Assembly (NCBI RefSeq): GCF_042680805.1
Contig: NZ_JBHUEM010000009.1
Coordinates: 62,001 to 126,000 of the forward strand
Source of the DNA: Bacillus_CJ salitolerans
Lineage (GTDB): Bacteria; Bacillota; Bacilli; Bacillales; SA4
Reading direction: 5' to 3'
Length of the DNA stretch: 64,000 nt
Each line of letters begins with the position of its first letter. The stretch's first letter is position 1. The notes under the pieces were generated by a model. That model was not told where the DNA came from. It worked only from the letters and a program-made list of their open reading frames with translations, and did no database searches. This document shows, in pieces, positions 52,497 through 60,758 of this stretch. Made by a program: the position numbers and the translations under genes.

Positions 52497-53108
52497 TTAT
52501 TGAATCGTAATATACTGTCGAAGATTTTCCAATAGTTTTTCACCAATTCCAGGAACTTCTTGTATTTCTTCAATCGAGCGAAAGAAACCCTGTTCCTTAC
52601 GATATTGAATAATTGCCTCTGCTTTTGCAGGACCAATTCCCGGTAAAGCATCAAGCTCTTCTACTGTTGCGTTATTCACATTTAGTTGCTTGTTATTATT
52701 TATATGACCTATCGACATGGTTACTAAATGTCCTTCGCCCTCTTTTCCAATATAGATAACCATCTCATCAAAAACCTTTTGTGCTAAATTCACTTGATTT
52801 TGATCCGCAAATTCAGTAAATCCACCAGCTAATACAACTACATCTTTCAGGCGACTACCATCTTCAACCTCATATACTCCTGGCATATGGACTTCCCCTT
52901 TAATATCAATCATGATCGTCTGTTCTTCCTTGGGTACTTCATTATTCCTTTCAAATGTATTCCCTTCATCTACTAAAAACGAACTTTCGTTTGCCCAGTC
53001 ATCATGTTGGGAGGAGGAATCATTACTATTTAAAAGAACAATTACTTGTATACTTAACAAGATTGCAACACTGACGGCTATATACCAATATTTTTTAATG
53101 TGTTCCAA
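52497..53108 (-). CDS. comEA: Competence protein ComEA (DNA receptor)
   Basis: A 203-residue protein with an N-terminal membrane anchor (about residues 9-26), a SLBB-like region (IDIKGEVHMPGVYEVEDG) and two C-terminal helix-hairpin-helix motifs (LPGIGPAKAEAIIQYR and VPGIGEKLLENL) that bind DNA. First gene of comEABC, divergent from comER. Confidence 0.95.
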   Translation of the reverse strand: MEHIKKYWYIAVSVAILLSIQVIVLLNSNDSSSQHDDWANESSFLVDEGNTFERNNEVPKEEQTIMIDIKGEVHMPGVYEVEDGSRLKDVVVLAGGFTEFADQNQVNLAQKVFDEMVIYIGKEGEGHLVTMSIGHINNNKQLNVNNATVEELDALPGIGPAKAEAIIQYRKEQGFFRSIEEIQEVPGIGEKLLENLRQYITIQ

Positions 53109-53203
53109 TTTGTCACCTCCTTAAAAGTGGAACAAAATACATAAAATAGTGATTCACATCATATATGTGTATGAGAGAACTGTTGCAGAGGAGGGGATGG
53201 TCA

Positions 53204-54037
53204 GTGAACGTAGGGATTATCGGAACAGGGAACATGGGGACCATTTTAGCGGAATCATTTATCGAATCTCATGCCGTTACACCTTCTAACCTTTTTATTA
53301 TAAATAGAACAAAACAAAAGGCTATGAAGATAAAAGATAGATATCCTGGTATCCATGTATCTTCAACAGTAGAAGAAATCATTGATAACAGTGATTTAAT
53401 ATTTATTTGTATTAAGCCATTAGAAATTTATCCACTATTAGAGAAAATTGCACCTCGATTAATAAAAGACCAATGCATTGTTTCCATTACAAGTCCTGTT
53501 AGTGTTGATCAGCTAGAATCGGTTGTTAATTGTAATGTTGCAAGAGCTATTCCTAGTATTACTAACCGGGCTCTATCAGGTGTATCACTACTTAGCTTTG
53601 GTGAGCACTGTGACAGACGATATCAAGAAATAATAAAAGGATTATTTCAAAATATCTCTACTCCTATCACTATTGATCATAACATCACTAGGGTAGCATC
53701 TGATATTGTGAGCTGTGGACCTGCATTCTTTAGCTATTTGGTTCAACGTTTTATTGAAGGAGCAACGGAAGAAACGGAGATTACACAAGAAAAAGCAACT
53801 GAACTTGCAAGTGGTATGCTCATTGGTTTAGGAAAATTATTAGAAAAAGGTGTATATACATTACCTACATTGCAAAATAAGGTTTGTGTGAAGGGTGGCG
53901 TCACAGGAGAGGGAATAAAAGTACTAGAAGAAGAGCTAGGAGACATATTTATTCATCTTTTTCAAAAAACACATGCAAAGTATTATGAGGATATTCATGA
54001 GGTTTCAGAACAATTCAGCTCAAAAAAGGGTGTATAA
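53204..54037 (+). CDS. comER: ComER, pyrroline-5-carboxylate reductase family protein
   Basis: A 277-residue NAD(P)-binding protein opening VNVGIIGTGNMGTILAESF, with a C-terminal P5CR-like dimerisation segment (VKGGVTGEGIKVLEEEL). The GTG at 53204 follows AGAGGAGGGG at seven bases. It is divergent from comEA exactly as in B. subtilis. The enzymatic role is unproven; it has been linked to sporulation and biofilm control in relatives. Confidence 0.92.
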   Translation: MNVGIIGTGNMGTILAESFIESHAVTPSNLFIINRTKQKAMKIKDRYPGIHVSSTVEEIIDNSDLIFICIKPLEIYPLLEKIAPRLIKDQCIVSITSPVSVDQLESVVNCNVARAIPSITNRALSGVSLLSFGEHCDRRYQEIIKGLFQNISTPITIDHNITRVASDIVSCGPAFFSYLVQRFIEGATEETEITQEKATELASGMLIGLGKLLEKGVYTLPTLQNKVCVKGGVTGEGIKVLEEELGDIFIHLFQKTHAKYYEDIHEVSEQFSSKKGV

Positions 54038-54073
54038 GGCATATATATTCTCCAACGAACTGAAAAATCCTTT

Positions 54074-54109
54074 AAAAAAATAAACCATCCCTGATGGTTT
54101 ATTTTTTTT
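54074..54109. terminator. Bidirectional terminator between comER and yqeM
   Basis: AAATAAACCATC pairs with GATGGTTTATTT, with A- and T-runs on both sides. It serves two convergent genes and overlaps the end of yqeM. Confidence 0.9.
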
Positions 54110-54851
54110 GACAACTAAATAAGATTCGTTCTCGATTCATTGTGGATAATTCATTTTGAAAATCAGATGTGATAATAATATTATTAAAGCCACCGTGTTC
54201 TAGCCACTCTTGGTACTGATTAATCGGGAAGGTCCTCTGCAAATGTAATTCATCATACCTTTTATATAGATTTGTATGCAATTCCTTCACAAAAAAACTC
54301 AATTCATGCTCAACACTATATGGGTGTTCGCCAGCAAAGCAATTCCAAATATATGCCACATCCTCCTCACTACTAACAAAGGTTTGATCCTGGAAGATAT
54401 TTTGCACTTTCTCTATTGAGTGTACATCGAATAGGAATAAACCACCGTGGTTTAGATGTTTATATGCGTTTTCAAATGTTTGTATTACAGCCTGTTCATC
54501 TGTTAAATAATTTAGAGAATCACAAAAACAAATGATAAAATCATATGTCACATCAAGTGACAAGTCCGACATATCCTGCTCATAGAAGGTAATGGATAGC
54601 CCTTGCTTTCTAGCTTTTTCTTCGGCTACAGTTAACATTTCCGAAGAAATGTCTACACCAGTTACGTCATAGCCACGCTGTGCAAGCGGTATAGAAATGG
54701 AACCTGTTCCACACCCTAAGTCTAGAATTTTTTGTTGATTATTCGTTAGGTCATATAATCTCTGGCTATCCAAAAAATATGTGATCCAGTTCGAGTAGGG
54801 AACATCCTTCATCAAATCATCATAAATATATGCAAAATGCTGATAGGTCAT
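54099..54851 (-). CDS. yqeM: SAM-dependent methyltransferase YqeM
   Basis: A 250-residue class I methyltransferase with ILDLGCGTGSISIPLA, VTGVDISSEML and IICFCDSLNYL. Substrate unknown. Its start overlaps rsfS by four bases, and the yqeM-rsfS-yqeK-nadD order is conserved. Confidence 0.9.
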   Translation of the reverse strand: MTYQHFAYIYDDLMKDVPYSNWITYFLDSQRLYDLTNNQQKILDLGCGTGSISIPLAQRGYDVTGVDISSEMLTVAEEKARKQGLSITFYEQDMSDLSLDVTYDFIICFCDSLNYLTDEQAVIQTFENAYKHLNHGGLFLFDVHSIEKVQNIFQDQTFVSSEEDVAYIWNCFAGEHPYSVEHELSFFVKELHTNLYKRYDELHLQRTFPINQYQEWLEHGGFNNIIITSDFQNELSTMNRERILFSCQKK

Positions 54852-55204
54852 TGCATTATTTCACTTTGGATATCTTCGGTTGGAGCATCTCCCCAAAGTC
54901 GTTCTAAGTTATAGTAGCCTCTTTCATCTTTATGAAAAATATGAGCAACAACATCCCCTAAATCAACTAGGATCCATCTTGCTTCATCAAAGCCTTCCAT
55001 TCTTTTTATATCTATTCCATTTTCAGCCGCTTTTTCCTTCATCTCACGAGCAATTGCTTGTACTTGCTTATCAGAATTCCCGTGACATATTAAAAAATAA
55101 TCTGCCACCAATGAAATTCCCTTCATATTAAGAGCTATAATATCTTCAGCCTTTTTATCATCAGCTGCTCTTGCCGCCATCACTAATGTATCTCTATCCT
55201 TCAT
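54848..55204 (-). CDS. rsfS: Ribosome silencing factor RsfS
   Basis: A 118-residue protein binding L14 and blocking subunit joining. Characteristic segments are ADYFLICHGNSDKQVQAI and GFDEARWILVDLGDVVAHIF. The ATG at 55204 follows GGGAGG; its 5' end overlaps the yqeK 3' end. Confidence 0.95.
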   Translation of the reverse strand: MKDRDTLVMAARAADDKKAEDIIALNMKGISLVADYFLICHGNSDKQVQAIAREMKEKAAENGIDIKRMEGFDEARWILVDLGDVVAHIFHKDERGYYNLERLWGDAPTEDIQSEIMQ

Positions 55205-55784
55205 TAATTGAATTCCTCCCATTTTTATATTCCTGAATTAATCCATTATAAGTAAACAATGTATCTGGATAAACAGTATGATTTCTATTCAATAAAAATT
55301 GAATCGTGTTTTTTACCGACTCGATAACAGCTCCATTTAAATCATGTTTTGCGAGTTCCCTAACCTCGACAACACCTGGAAACTTTCTCCCTGGCTCAAT
55401 ATAATCAGCCAAGTAAATCACCTTCTCCAATGTGGTCATGTTTTCTCTTCCGGAAGTATGATACTTGATAGCATTTAGTATATCCAAATCCTTTATTCCT
55501 ACTTCCTTTTCAACTAGGAAAGCCCCAACTGGTGCATGCCATAGTTCTGTGTCAAAACGTAAAAGTTCTTGAGGCATTTGCTGTTCCAATATAATTTGTC
55601 TCATTTCATCCTTTGGTCTGAATTTAGCGTAATCATGAAAAATGGCCGCCATTTCAGCTTTCTTTTCATCAACCTTATATTGTCGAGCTAAGACCACGGC
55701 AGTTTCCATTACACCTATTGTATGCTGATAGCGATGCTCGGTTAATTGATTCTTTACTATAGATAAGGCTTCTCCCTTATTCAT
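55194..55784 (-). CDS. yqeK: HD-domain hydrolase YqeK (diadenosine tetraphosphatase-type)
   Basis: A 196-residue HD protein with RYQHTIGVMETAV, AAIFHDYAKF and IKYHTSGRENM as metal-site motifs. The family has been shown to cleave Ap4A symmetrically. Start at 55784, ten bases after GAGGAG; the earlier ATG is too close to that site. It overlaps nadD. Confidence 0.92.
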   Translation of the reverse strand: MNKGEALSIVKNQLTEHRYQHTIGVMETAVVLARQYKVDEKKAEMAAIFHDYAKFRPKDEMRQIILEQQMPQELLRFDTELWHAPVGAFLVEKEVGIKDLDILNAIKYHTSGRENMTTLEKVIYLADYIEPGRKFPGVVEVRELAKHDLNGAVIESVKNTIQFLLNRNHTVYPDTLFTYNGLIQEYKNGRNSINEG

Positions 55785-56340
55785 ATAAACCATTCTCCTC
55801 TATATAGTTTTTCACATTTGGAGGGATTAATAGTTCTGTATTCCCTTTCTTTTTTATCCGTTCACGAATAAAGGAAGATGAAATATCAAATAAGGGGGTA
55901 GAAACAGGGATGATTGGGTAGCTCGATTCAGTTGAATAACCAATCCTGCACACTCCAACAAAGGATACTAGTTGAATTAACTCATCAATTTTATACCATT
56001 TTGGTAAATATTCAATCATATCCCCACCGATGATAAAGTAAAAATCATGATTGTAAGTTTTTTTTAATAACGAAATTGTATCGTATGTATAGGAAGGGCC
56101 TTCTCGTTCGAGTTCAATGGTATTTATAGAAAAGCAGCTGTGGCCTTCTAATGTTAGTTTAAGCATGTCTATACGCTGCCCGACTTTTGTCACTTGTTTA
56201 TTTGTTTTATGTGGTGGAATTTTTGTAGGAATGAACCAAACCTCGTCTAATGAAAGTGACTCGTACACCTCATATGCGATTAATAAGTGACCATTATGGG
56301 GTGGATCAAATGTACCACCCAATAATCCTATTTTCTTCAT
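55777..56340 (-). CDS. nadD: Nicotinate-nucleotide adenylyltransferase
   Basis: A 187-residue nucleotidyltransferase making deamido-NAD. GGTFDPPHNGHLLIAYE is the HxGH site and FIIGGDMIEYLPKW the second conserved block; SSSFIRERI is the ISSTxIR-type motif. The ATG at 56340, nine bases after GGGAG, is favoured over the one three codons upstream. Confidence 0.95.
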   Translation of the reverse strand: MKKIGLLGGTFDPPHNGHLLIAYEVYESLSLDEVWFIPTKIPPHKTNKQVTKVGQRIDMLKLTLEGHSCFSINTIELEREGPSYTYDTISLLKKTYNHDFYFIIGGDMIEYLPKWYKIDELIQLVSFVGVCRIGYSTESSYPIIPVSTPLFDISSSFIRERIKKKGNTELLIPPNVKNYIEENGLYE

Positions 56341-56377
56341 GTCATTCATCTCCCTCTACGAAAAAATATCGTACTTT

Positions 56378-56671
56378 TTATGAAGGAAGATTTATTTGTT
56401 TATTTTCTTTTGACTCTTTATAAAGAACAATTGTATGACCAATGACCTGAACAAGCTCTGCTTTCGCACCAGCACTTAGCTCTTCTGCAACCTCATAACG
56501 ATCATATTCACAATTTTGTAGGACACTAACCTTTAAGAGTTCTCTCTTTTCCAACGCATCTTCAATTTGCTTAACCATATTTTCATTTACTCCACCCTTG
56601 CCCACCTGAAAAATAGGGTCCAAGTGGTGAGCCTTTGAACGTAAAAAGCGTTTTTGTTTTCCTGTTAGCAT
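56378..56671 (-). CDS. yhbY: YhbY-family RNA-binding protein (CRM domain)
   Basis: A 97-residue CRM-domain protein: LTGKQKRFLRSKAHHLDPIFQVGKGG and QVIGHTIVLYKES. The family binds pre-50S ribosomes. It is YqeI of B. subtilis, next to aroE by four bases. Confidence 0.94.
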   Translation of the reverse strand: MLTGKQKRFLRSKAHHLDPIFQVGKGGVNENMVKQIEDALEKRELLKVSVLQNCEYDRYEVAEELSAGAKAELVQVIGHTIVLYKESKENKQINLPS

Positions 56672-56674
56672 ATA

Positions 56675-57511
56675 TTAAGCACCTCCGAGTTTATCCATAA
56701 TTGTTTTTCTCATCTCGTGAACATCAGGATATATACCTGTCCACATCTCAAATGAAAGAGCACCTTGGAAGACAAACATATCTACTCCATTTTGGGTGAC
56801 AGCTCCAGCCTGTTTTGCAAGTTTAAGAAACTTTGTCTCTAATGGATTATATATAATATCACTAACAATATGCTTATTTGAAATATTGTTTATTTCAATT
56901 GGTACCTCCTCTATATTAGGTGACATACCGATTGATGTAGTATTAATGATAATATCATATTCAGCAAGGTTTGTTACAGCCTCATGAATATTAATGGCTT
57001 TGCTAGCTAACTGATGTTTAGTTGTGATAATATTCTTTGCCTTCTCGAGTGTTCGGTTAGCAATATCGACCTTTTGGGCTCCATTATGGATGAGTGAGTA
57101 ATATATTGCTCTTGATGCTCCACCTGCTCCAATAATAAGGATAGATAGTTGCGTAATGTCTCTCCCAGTTACTACTCCTCGTAATCCGGTCACATAACCA
57201 ATACCATCTGTGTTGTAGCCAACGAGTTTTCCGTTTCTATTAACAATCGTATTAACTGCCCCAATTTTAATAGCTAGCTCATCGATTTCATCTAAATAAT
57301 TCATAACATTTACTTTATGAGGTACCGTTACATTGAATCCTTGTATTCCAAGGGCTCTCATTGCTTCAATTGCTCCCGGTAATTTTTGTGGTGTTACGTG
57401 AAAGGCCAGATATCTAGCATGTAAACCTAACATTTCAAAAGCCATGTTATGCATAATCGGTGACATCGAATGCAAAATGGGATCACCAATAACACCGTAA
57501 AGTCTCTCCAT
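56675..57511 (-). CDS. aroE: Shikimate dehydrogenase
   Basis: A 278-residue NADPH enzyme of aromatic amino-acid synthesis. Shikimate site: DPILHSMSPIMHN and NVTVPHKVNVM (catalytic lysine); NADP site: IIGAGGASRAIYYSL with ANRTLEKA. Length normal. Lies between yqeH and yhbY, as in Bacillus. Confidence 0.95.
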   Translation of the reverse strand: MERLYGVIGDPILHSMSPIMHNMAFEMLGLHARYLAFHVTPQKLPGAIEAMRALGIQGFNVTVPHKVNVMNYLDEIDELAIKIGAVNTIVNRNGKLVGYNTDGIGYVTGLRGVVTGRDITQLSILIIGAGGASRAIYYSLIHNGAQKVDIANRTLEKAKNIITTKHQLASKAINIHEAVTNLAEYDIIINTTSIGMSPNIEEVPIEINNISNKHIVSDIIYNPLETKFLKLAKQAGAVTQNGVDMFVFQGALSFEMWTGIYPDVHEMRKTIMDKLGGA

Positions 57512-57610
57512 ATTCCCTCCTTATTATTATAATGACTTTGTAAAACTTGAATGTACAATCAACCTACTAGTTGCTCCGTATCTCTCAAATAGTTGTCATT
57601 AACAAAGTCA

Positions 57611-58714
57611 TTAAATAAGAGAACGTCTAATCGATACACCTACACCTTTAGGAGCATGCGCAACAATCCTTGTTCCAGGCTCATTAATCGTTACCCACCC
57701 TAAGCCGGAGAACACGATATCAACCTTTTCTTCACGAACTGTAAAGACATGTGACTGTAGCTCAGGGAAAGATGCTAAATCCTCTTTTCGTGGAGGACTT
57801 AACATATCACCTAAGTGGTTCGTATATAGTTCTTCAGCATTCTCCAGCTTTGTTCGATGAATATTTATTTCATTTGAGACATAGCAAACAAAGGATTGCC
57901 TGTTTCCAGATACAAAATCTAGTCTTGCCATTCCCCCAAAGAACAATGTTTGCTCTTGATTTAATTGAAAAACTTTTGGTTTAATTTCTTTTTTGGGCAT
58001 TATATACTTGAAATCTGACTTTTGAACATAGTGTGCCATTTGATGATGATTAATAATACCCGGCGTATCAACTAGAGTAGAATGGTCATCAATTGGAATA
58101 TCAATGACATCTAATGTTGTACCCGGGAAATGTGAGGTCGTTATTAACTCTTGTTCTCCACCAAATTCCTTTAAGATACGATTAATAAATGTTGATTTAC
58201 CGACATTTGTACAACCGACAACATATACGTCTTTTCCATTTCGATAATCCTCAATTGAAGCAACAAGCTCCTTCATTCCGTAACCCTTTTCCGCGCTTAT
58301 CAGAAAAATATCTAGCGGCTTTAGACCAAATTCCTTCGCTTCATGTTTCATCCAGTTAATTACTCTGTGTGACTTCACTGATTTTGGAAGTAAATCAGCC
58401 TTATTACCAACAAGGATAATTTCATTATTTCCAACGAATCTATGTAATCCCGGTAACCAACTACCGGTGAAATCAAAAATATCGACTATCTTAACTATTA
58501 ATGCATTCCTTTTTCCTAATCCATTTAAAATCTTTAAAAAGTCATCATCCGTTAATGAAACATCCTGTACCTCATTGTAATGCTTTAAACGGAAACACCT
58601 TTGGCAAATGACGACTTCCTTCATAAGAGAGGATGGGGGTGCATAACCTAATCCCTCTTGCTCATCGGTTTGAATCCCAATTCCACATCCAATACATTTG
58701 AATTGTTCAGACAA
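57611..58714 (-). CDS. yqeH: Ribosome biogenesis GTPase YqeH
   Basis: A 367-residue circularly permuted GTPase needed for 30S assembly. An N-terminal zinc finger (CIGCGIGIQ...CQRCF) is followed by motifs in permuted order: G4 NKADLLP, G1 GCTNVGKSTF, G3 DTPG. The C-terminal TRAP-binding-like region closes it. It follows yqeG by three bases. Confidence 0.95.
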   Translation of the reverse strand: MSEQFKCIGCGIGIQTDEQEGLGYAPPSSLMKEVVICQRCFRLKHYNEVQDVSLTDDDFLKILNGLGKRNALIVKIVDIFDFTGSWLPGLHRFVGNNEIILVGNKADLLPKSVKSHRVINWMKHEAKEFGLKPLDIFLISAEKGYGMKELVASIEDYRNGKDVYVVGCTNVGKSTFINRILKEFGGEQELITTSHFPGTTLDVIDIPIDDHSTLVDTPGIINHHQMAHYVQKSDFKYIMPKKEIKPKVFQLNQEQTLFFGGMARLDFVSGNRQSFVCYVSNEINIHRTKLENAEELYTNHLGDMLSPPRKEDLASFPELQSHVFTVREEKVDIVFSGLGWVTINEPGTRIVAHAPKGVGVSIRRSLI

Positions 58715-58717
58715 TGT

Positions 58718-59233
58718 CTATTCCTCCCATTTAATTAAACCTTTTTGTTTTAGCTTATTCATGATTGATCTCTCCACTTTTCGGTTAAACCTTGTAACAA
58801 AGCCATCTGATTGACTGATTGGTACAACTAAAATCGTGTAGATTCCCATTCGGTTCCCACCTAGTACATCTGTAAGAAGCTGATCACCAATGACAACCAC
58901 TTCATTCTGCCTCAAATTCATATTTATCAAAGCTTGCTTAAAAGCTCGGGTCATCGGTTTCTTTGCTCTAAATATAAATGGAATGTTAACTGGATCTGCA
59001 AATGCCTTCACACGTTCTTCATTATTATTTGAGACAATTGTAACGATAATATTGTTTTCAATCATCGATTGAAACCAATTCTTTAATTCAGGTGTGGCAT
59101 CTGGGCGATCCCACTCGACTAAAGTATTATCTAAATCGGTAATAATACCCTTAATACCTTTTTCCTTTAAATCGGTCGGGTTTATATCAAAAATACTTTT
59201 TACTTGTTGACTGGGTAAAAACATTGAAAGCAA
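58718..59233 (-). CDS. yqeG: HAD-family phosphatase YqeG
   Basis: A 171-residue HAD subfamily IIIA protein. The nucleophile motif is ITDLDNTLVEW, motif II IVSNNNEE and motif III VVIGDQLLTDVLGGNR. The TTG at 59233, six bases after GAGGTG, is better placed than the ATG three codons later. It heads yqeG-yqeH-aroE-yhbY-nadD-yqeK-rsfS-yqeM. Confidence 0.92.
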   Translation of the reverse strand: MLSMFLPSQQVKSIFDINPTDLKEKGIKGIITDLDNTLVEWDRPDATPELKNWFQSMIENNIIVTIVSNNNEERVKAFADPVNIPFIFRAKKPMTRAFKQALINMNLRQNEVVVIGDQLLTDVLGGNRMGIYTILVVPISQSDGFVTRFNRKVERSIMNKLKQKGLIKWEE

Positions 59234-59312
59234 TTATAACACCTCTATTACTCCAAGATTATCCTATTCATATTTTTTAAGTATTAAAAAATATGAAGGT
59301 CATTTCACATAT

Positions 59313-59337
59313 AGAGGGGATTATGATAATCCCCTCT
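59313..59337. repeat. Perfect 12-base palindrome upstream of yqeG
   Basis: AGAGGGGATTAT and ATAATCCCCTCT are separated by one base. There is no T-run on either side. It lies in the divergent yqeG/sda region, where a terminator is not needed. Confidence 0.7.
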
Positions 59338-59494
59338 TGCAGAAGTTTCAATTTATATACCGACATTCATCATAACTAATTTCGTTTAAAGTTTCAAAAT
59401 AAATTACCCATTTTATAGAGAAATTTGTAAGTTTTAGTATTTCAAACCCATAAAAATAAAAATTTTTCGACAAATTAAACTTTCTTTCAACATC

Positions 59495-59593
59495 TGTGGA
59501 TAAAGTTATACACAATATACACATTGAAAAACCTATTTTTTTTGAATATATGAACATTGAATCCACAGTTTATCCACCGTTTGTTGTGGATAA
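59495..59593. promoter_or_regulatory. DnaA-box cluster upstream of sda
   Basis: Two perfect boxes TGTGGATAA (59495-59503, 59585-59593) and two near matches TTATACACA (59506-59514) and TTATCCACC (59570-59578) lie within 100 bases. DnaA activates sda in B. subtilis, so the same control is likely. A further perfect box lies beyond sda at 59970-59978. Confidence 0.85.
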
Positions 59594-59740
59594 GGGAACG
59601 GTTGTTCCACCCAAAAAAACATGTTAGATTAGGTTTACACCCCAGACCAAACCTACAGTATATGTTAATAGATTATATTTAGAACATATTTTCCTCTTAT
59701 CCCTAAATTAAGGAGGTGGGCCGCCAAACCGGCGAATACT

Positions 59741-59881
59741 ATGAGAAAATTATCTGACGAGCTTTTAATTGAATCGTATTACAAAGCAACTGAACTAAAG
59801 CTTAGCCCTGAATTCATCCACTTAATTGAGAGCGAAATTAGACGTAGATCATTAACACATAAAATTAAAGTTTCCTCATAA
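59741..59881 (+). CDS. sda: Sporulation inhibitor Sda
   Basis: A 46-residue helical hairpin protein, MRKLSDELLIESYYKATELK... ending KVSS, clearly Sda, which blocks the KinA histidine kinase when replication is perturbed. The AGGAGG site (59711-59716) is 24 bases before the ATG, with a CGCC-AAACC-GGCG hairpin in between; no better in-frame start exists. DnaA boxes lie upstream. Confidence 0.95.
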   Translation: MRKLSDELLIESYYKATELKLSPEFIHLIESEIRRRSLTHKIKVSS

Positions 59882-59913
59882 TTAATAGAAGAACATGTTT
59901 ATAGTAAAAACAC

Positions 59914-59942
59914 GAGCCATTATGTAATAATGGCTTTTTTTG
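59914..59942 (+). terminator. Terminator of sda
   Basis: AGCCATTA pairs with TAATGGCT over a short loop and is followed by a T-run. Confidence 0.9.
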
Positions 59943-59999
59943 TTTAGGAAACTATAAAAGGTCATCATTTGTGGATAACTGAGTGTTGCATACTAATCC

Positions 60000-60118
60000 G
60001 GCTCCAGCGCCCAGCCCGCCTGAATCAAATAACCTGTAATGAAGAAAAGGGAAAGATCGCCCCTTTTCTTCATTACAGAACATTCGCTACACCTGGGGCT
60101 AACCTGTGCGCTTGCGCC
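60000..60118 (-). repeat. Dispersed palindromic repeat, copy 3 (reverse orientation)
   Basis: Aligns with the reverse complement of copy 2: GCTCCAGCGCCCAGCC, TCAAATAACC, GAACATTCGCTAC and GCGCTTGCGCC. Its centre is an 18-base perfect inverted repeat (60034-60051 with 60061-60078) around a 9-base loop, with arm sequence different from copies 1 and 2. It lies just past the lipoprotein gene. Confidence 0.8.
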
Positions 60119-60124
60119 TTTTTC

Positions 60125-60559
60125 TCATTCTTGTAGCATTGACCATTCTTTTAGCCAATCTTCATCAATACCTTTGTATTGCTTTTCCTTCGATAAACGC
60201 TCCAACACCCGGTATTTCCGAGGATCTACAATAATAGATGAGGTTGAGATTGGCGATAGAGTTGAAATCTCGTTTACTAATTCTTTATCCACACTACGAT
60301 AATAAGGTTTAAGTCTAACACCTAATAGTGTGACATTGTCATGTGTAATATAGATGGCATCACTTATTTTCTCATTTTGAAGGAGTACTGGAATGATTGC
60401 ATCTGATTCATTTGGACTCCCAAATGCTACACCAATTTCTTCACTAGTAATTAGAGGCCTATAATATTCCCGGGGTAATAGGGTGATATCATTTTCCCCT
60501 ATTTTTGAACATCCACTTCCAAATATATAAATAATAGCGAGTAACAAAAAATGTCTCAT
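60125..60559 (-). CDS. Uncharacterised lipoprotein
   Basis: A 144-residue protein with a signal peptide ending in a lipobox (IFGSGC, cysteine at about residue 17), so likely anchored to the outer membrane face. The mature part is mixed polar with no motif I recognise. The first ATG is preceded by AGGA-type sequence. It stands alone between sda and the mrp operon. Confidence 0.7.
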   Translation of the reverse strand: MRHFLLLAIIYIFGSGCSKIGENDITLLPREYYRPLITSEEIGVAFGSPNESDAIIPVLLQNEKISDAIYITHDNVTLLGVRLKPYYRSVDKELVNEISTLSPISTSSIIVDPRKYRVLERLSKEKQYKGIDEDWLKEWSMLQE

Positions 60560-60644
60560 TTTTACACATCCTTTCTTATTTAATATGAATCAAGAAGTCC
60601 ATTTTCATACCAATAATAAGAAAGTTTAGATAAGGGGATATTAG

Positions 60645-60674
60645 TTGAAGTTACACTTAAAATATGGGTACAAT
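60645..60674 (+). promoter_or_regulatory. Candidate promoter of the mrp operon
   Basis: TTGAAG (60645-60650) and TACAAT (60669-60674) are 18 bases apart, about 85 bases before mrpA. Confidence 0.4.
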
Positions 60675-60758
60675 TACTTGTAGGACTGTGAAGCTTCATT
60701 CCGAAAATATGAATACATCATTATAACTTTGTCATTTACTTCAAAGGAGGATTAATAA

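Noticed and set aside
59348..59566. 72-residue open frame on the minus strand upstream of sda
   Set aside because: It runs through the DnaA-box cluster, has no ribosome binding site and no family-like composition.
60039..60302. 87-residue open frame on the plus strand
   Set aside because: It is made of repeat copy 3 and antisense to the lipoprotein gene.
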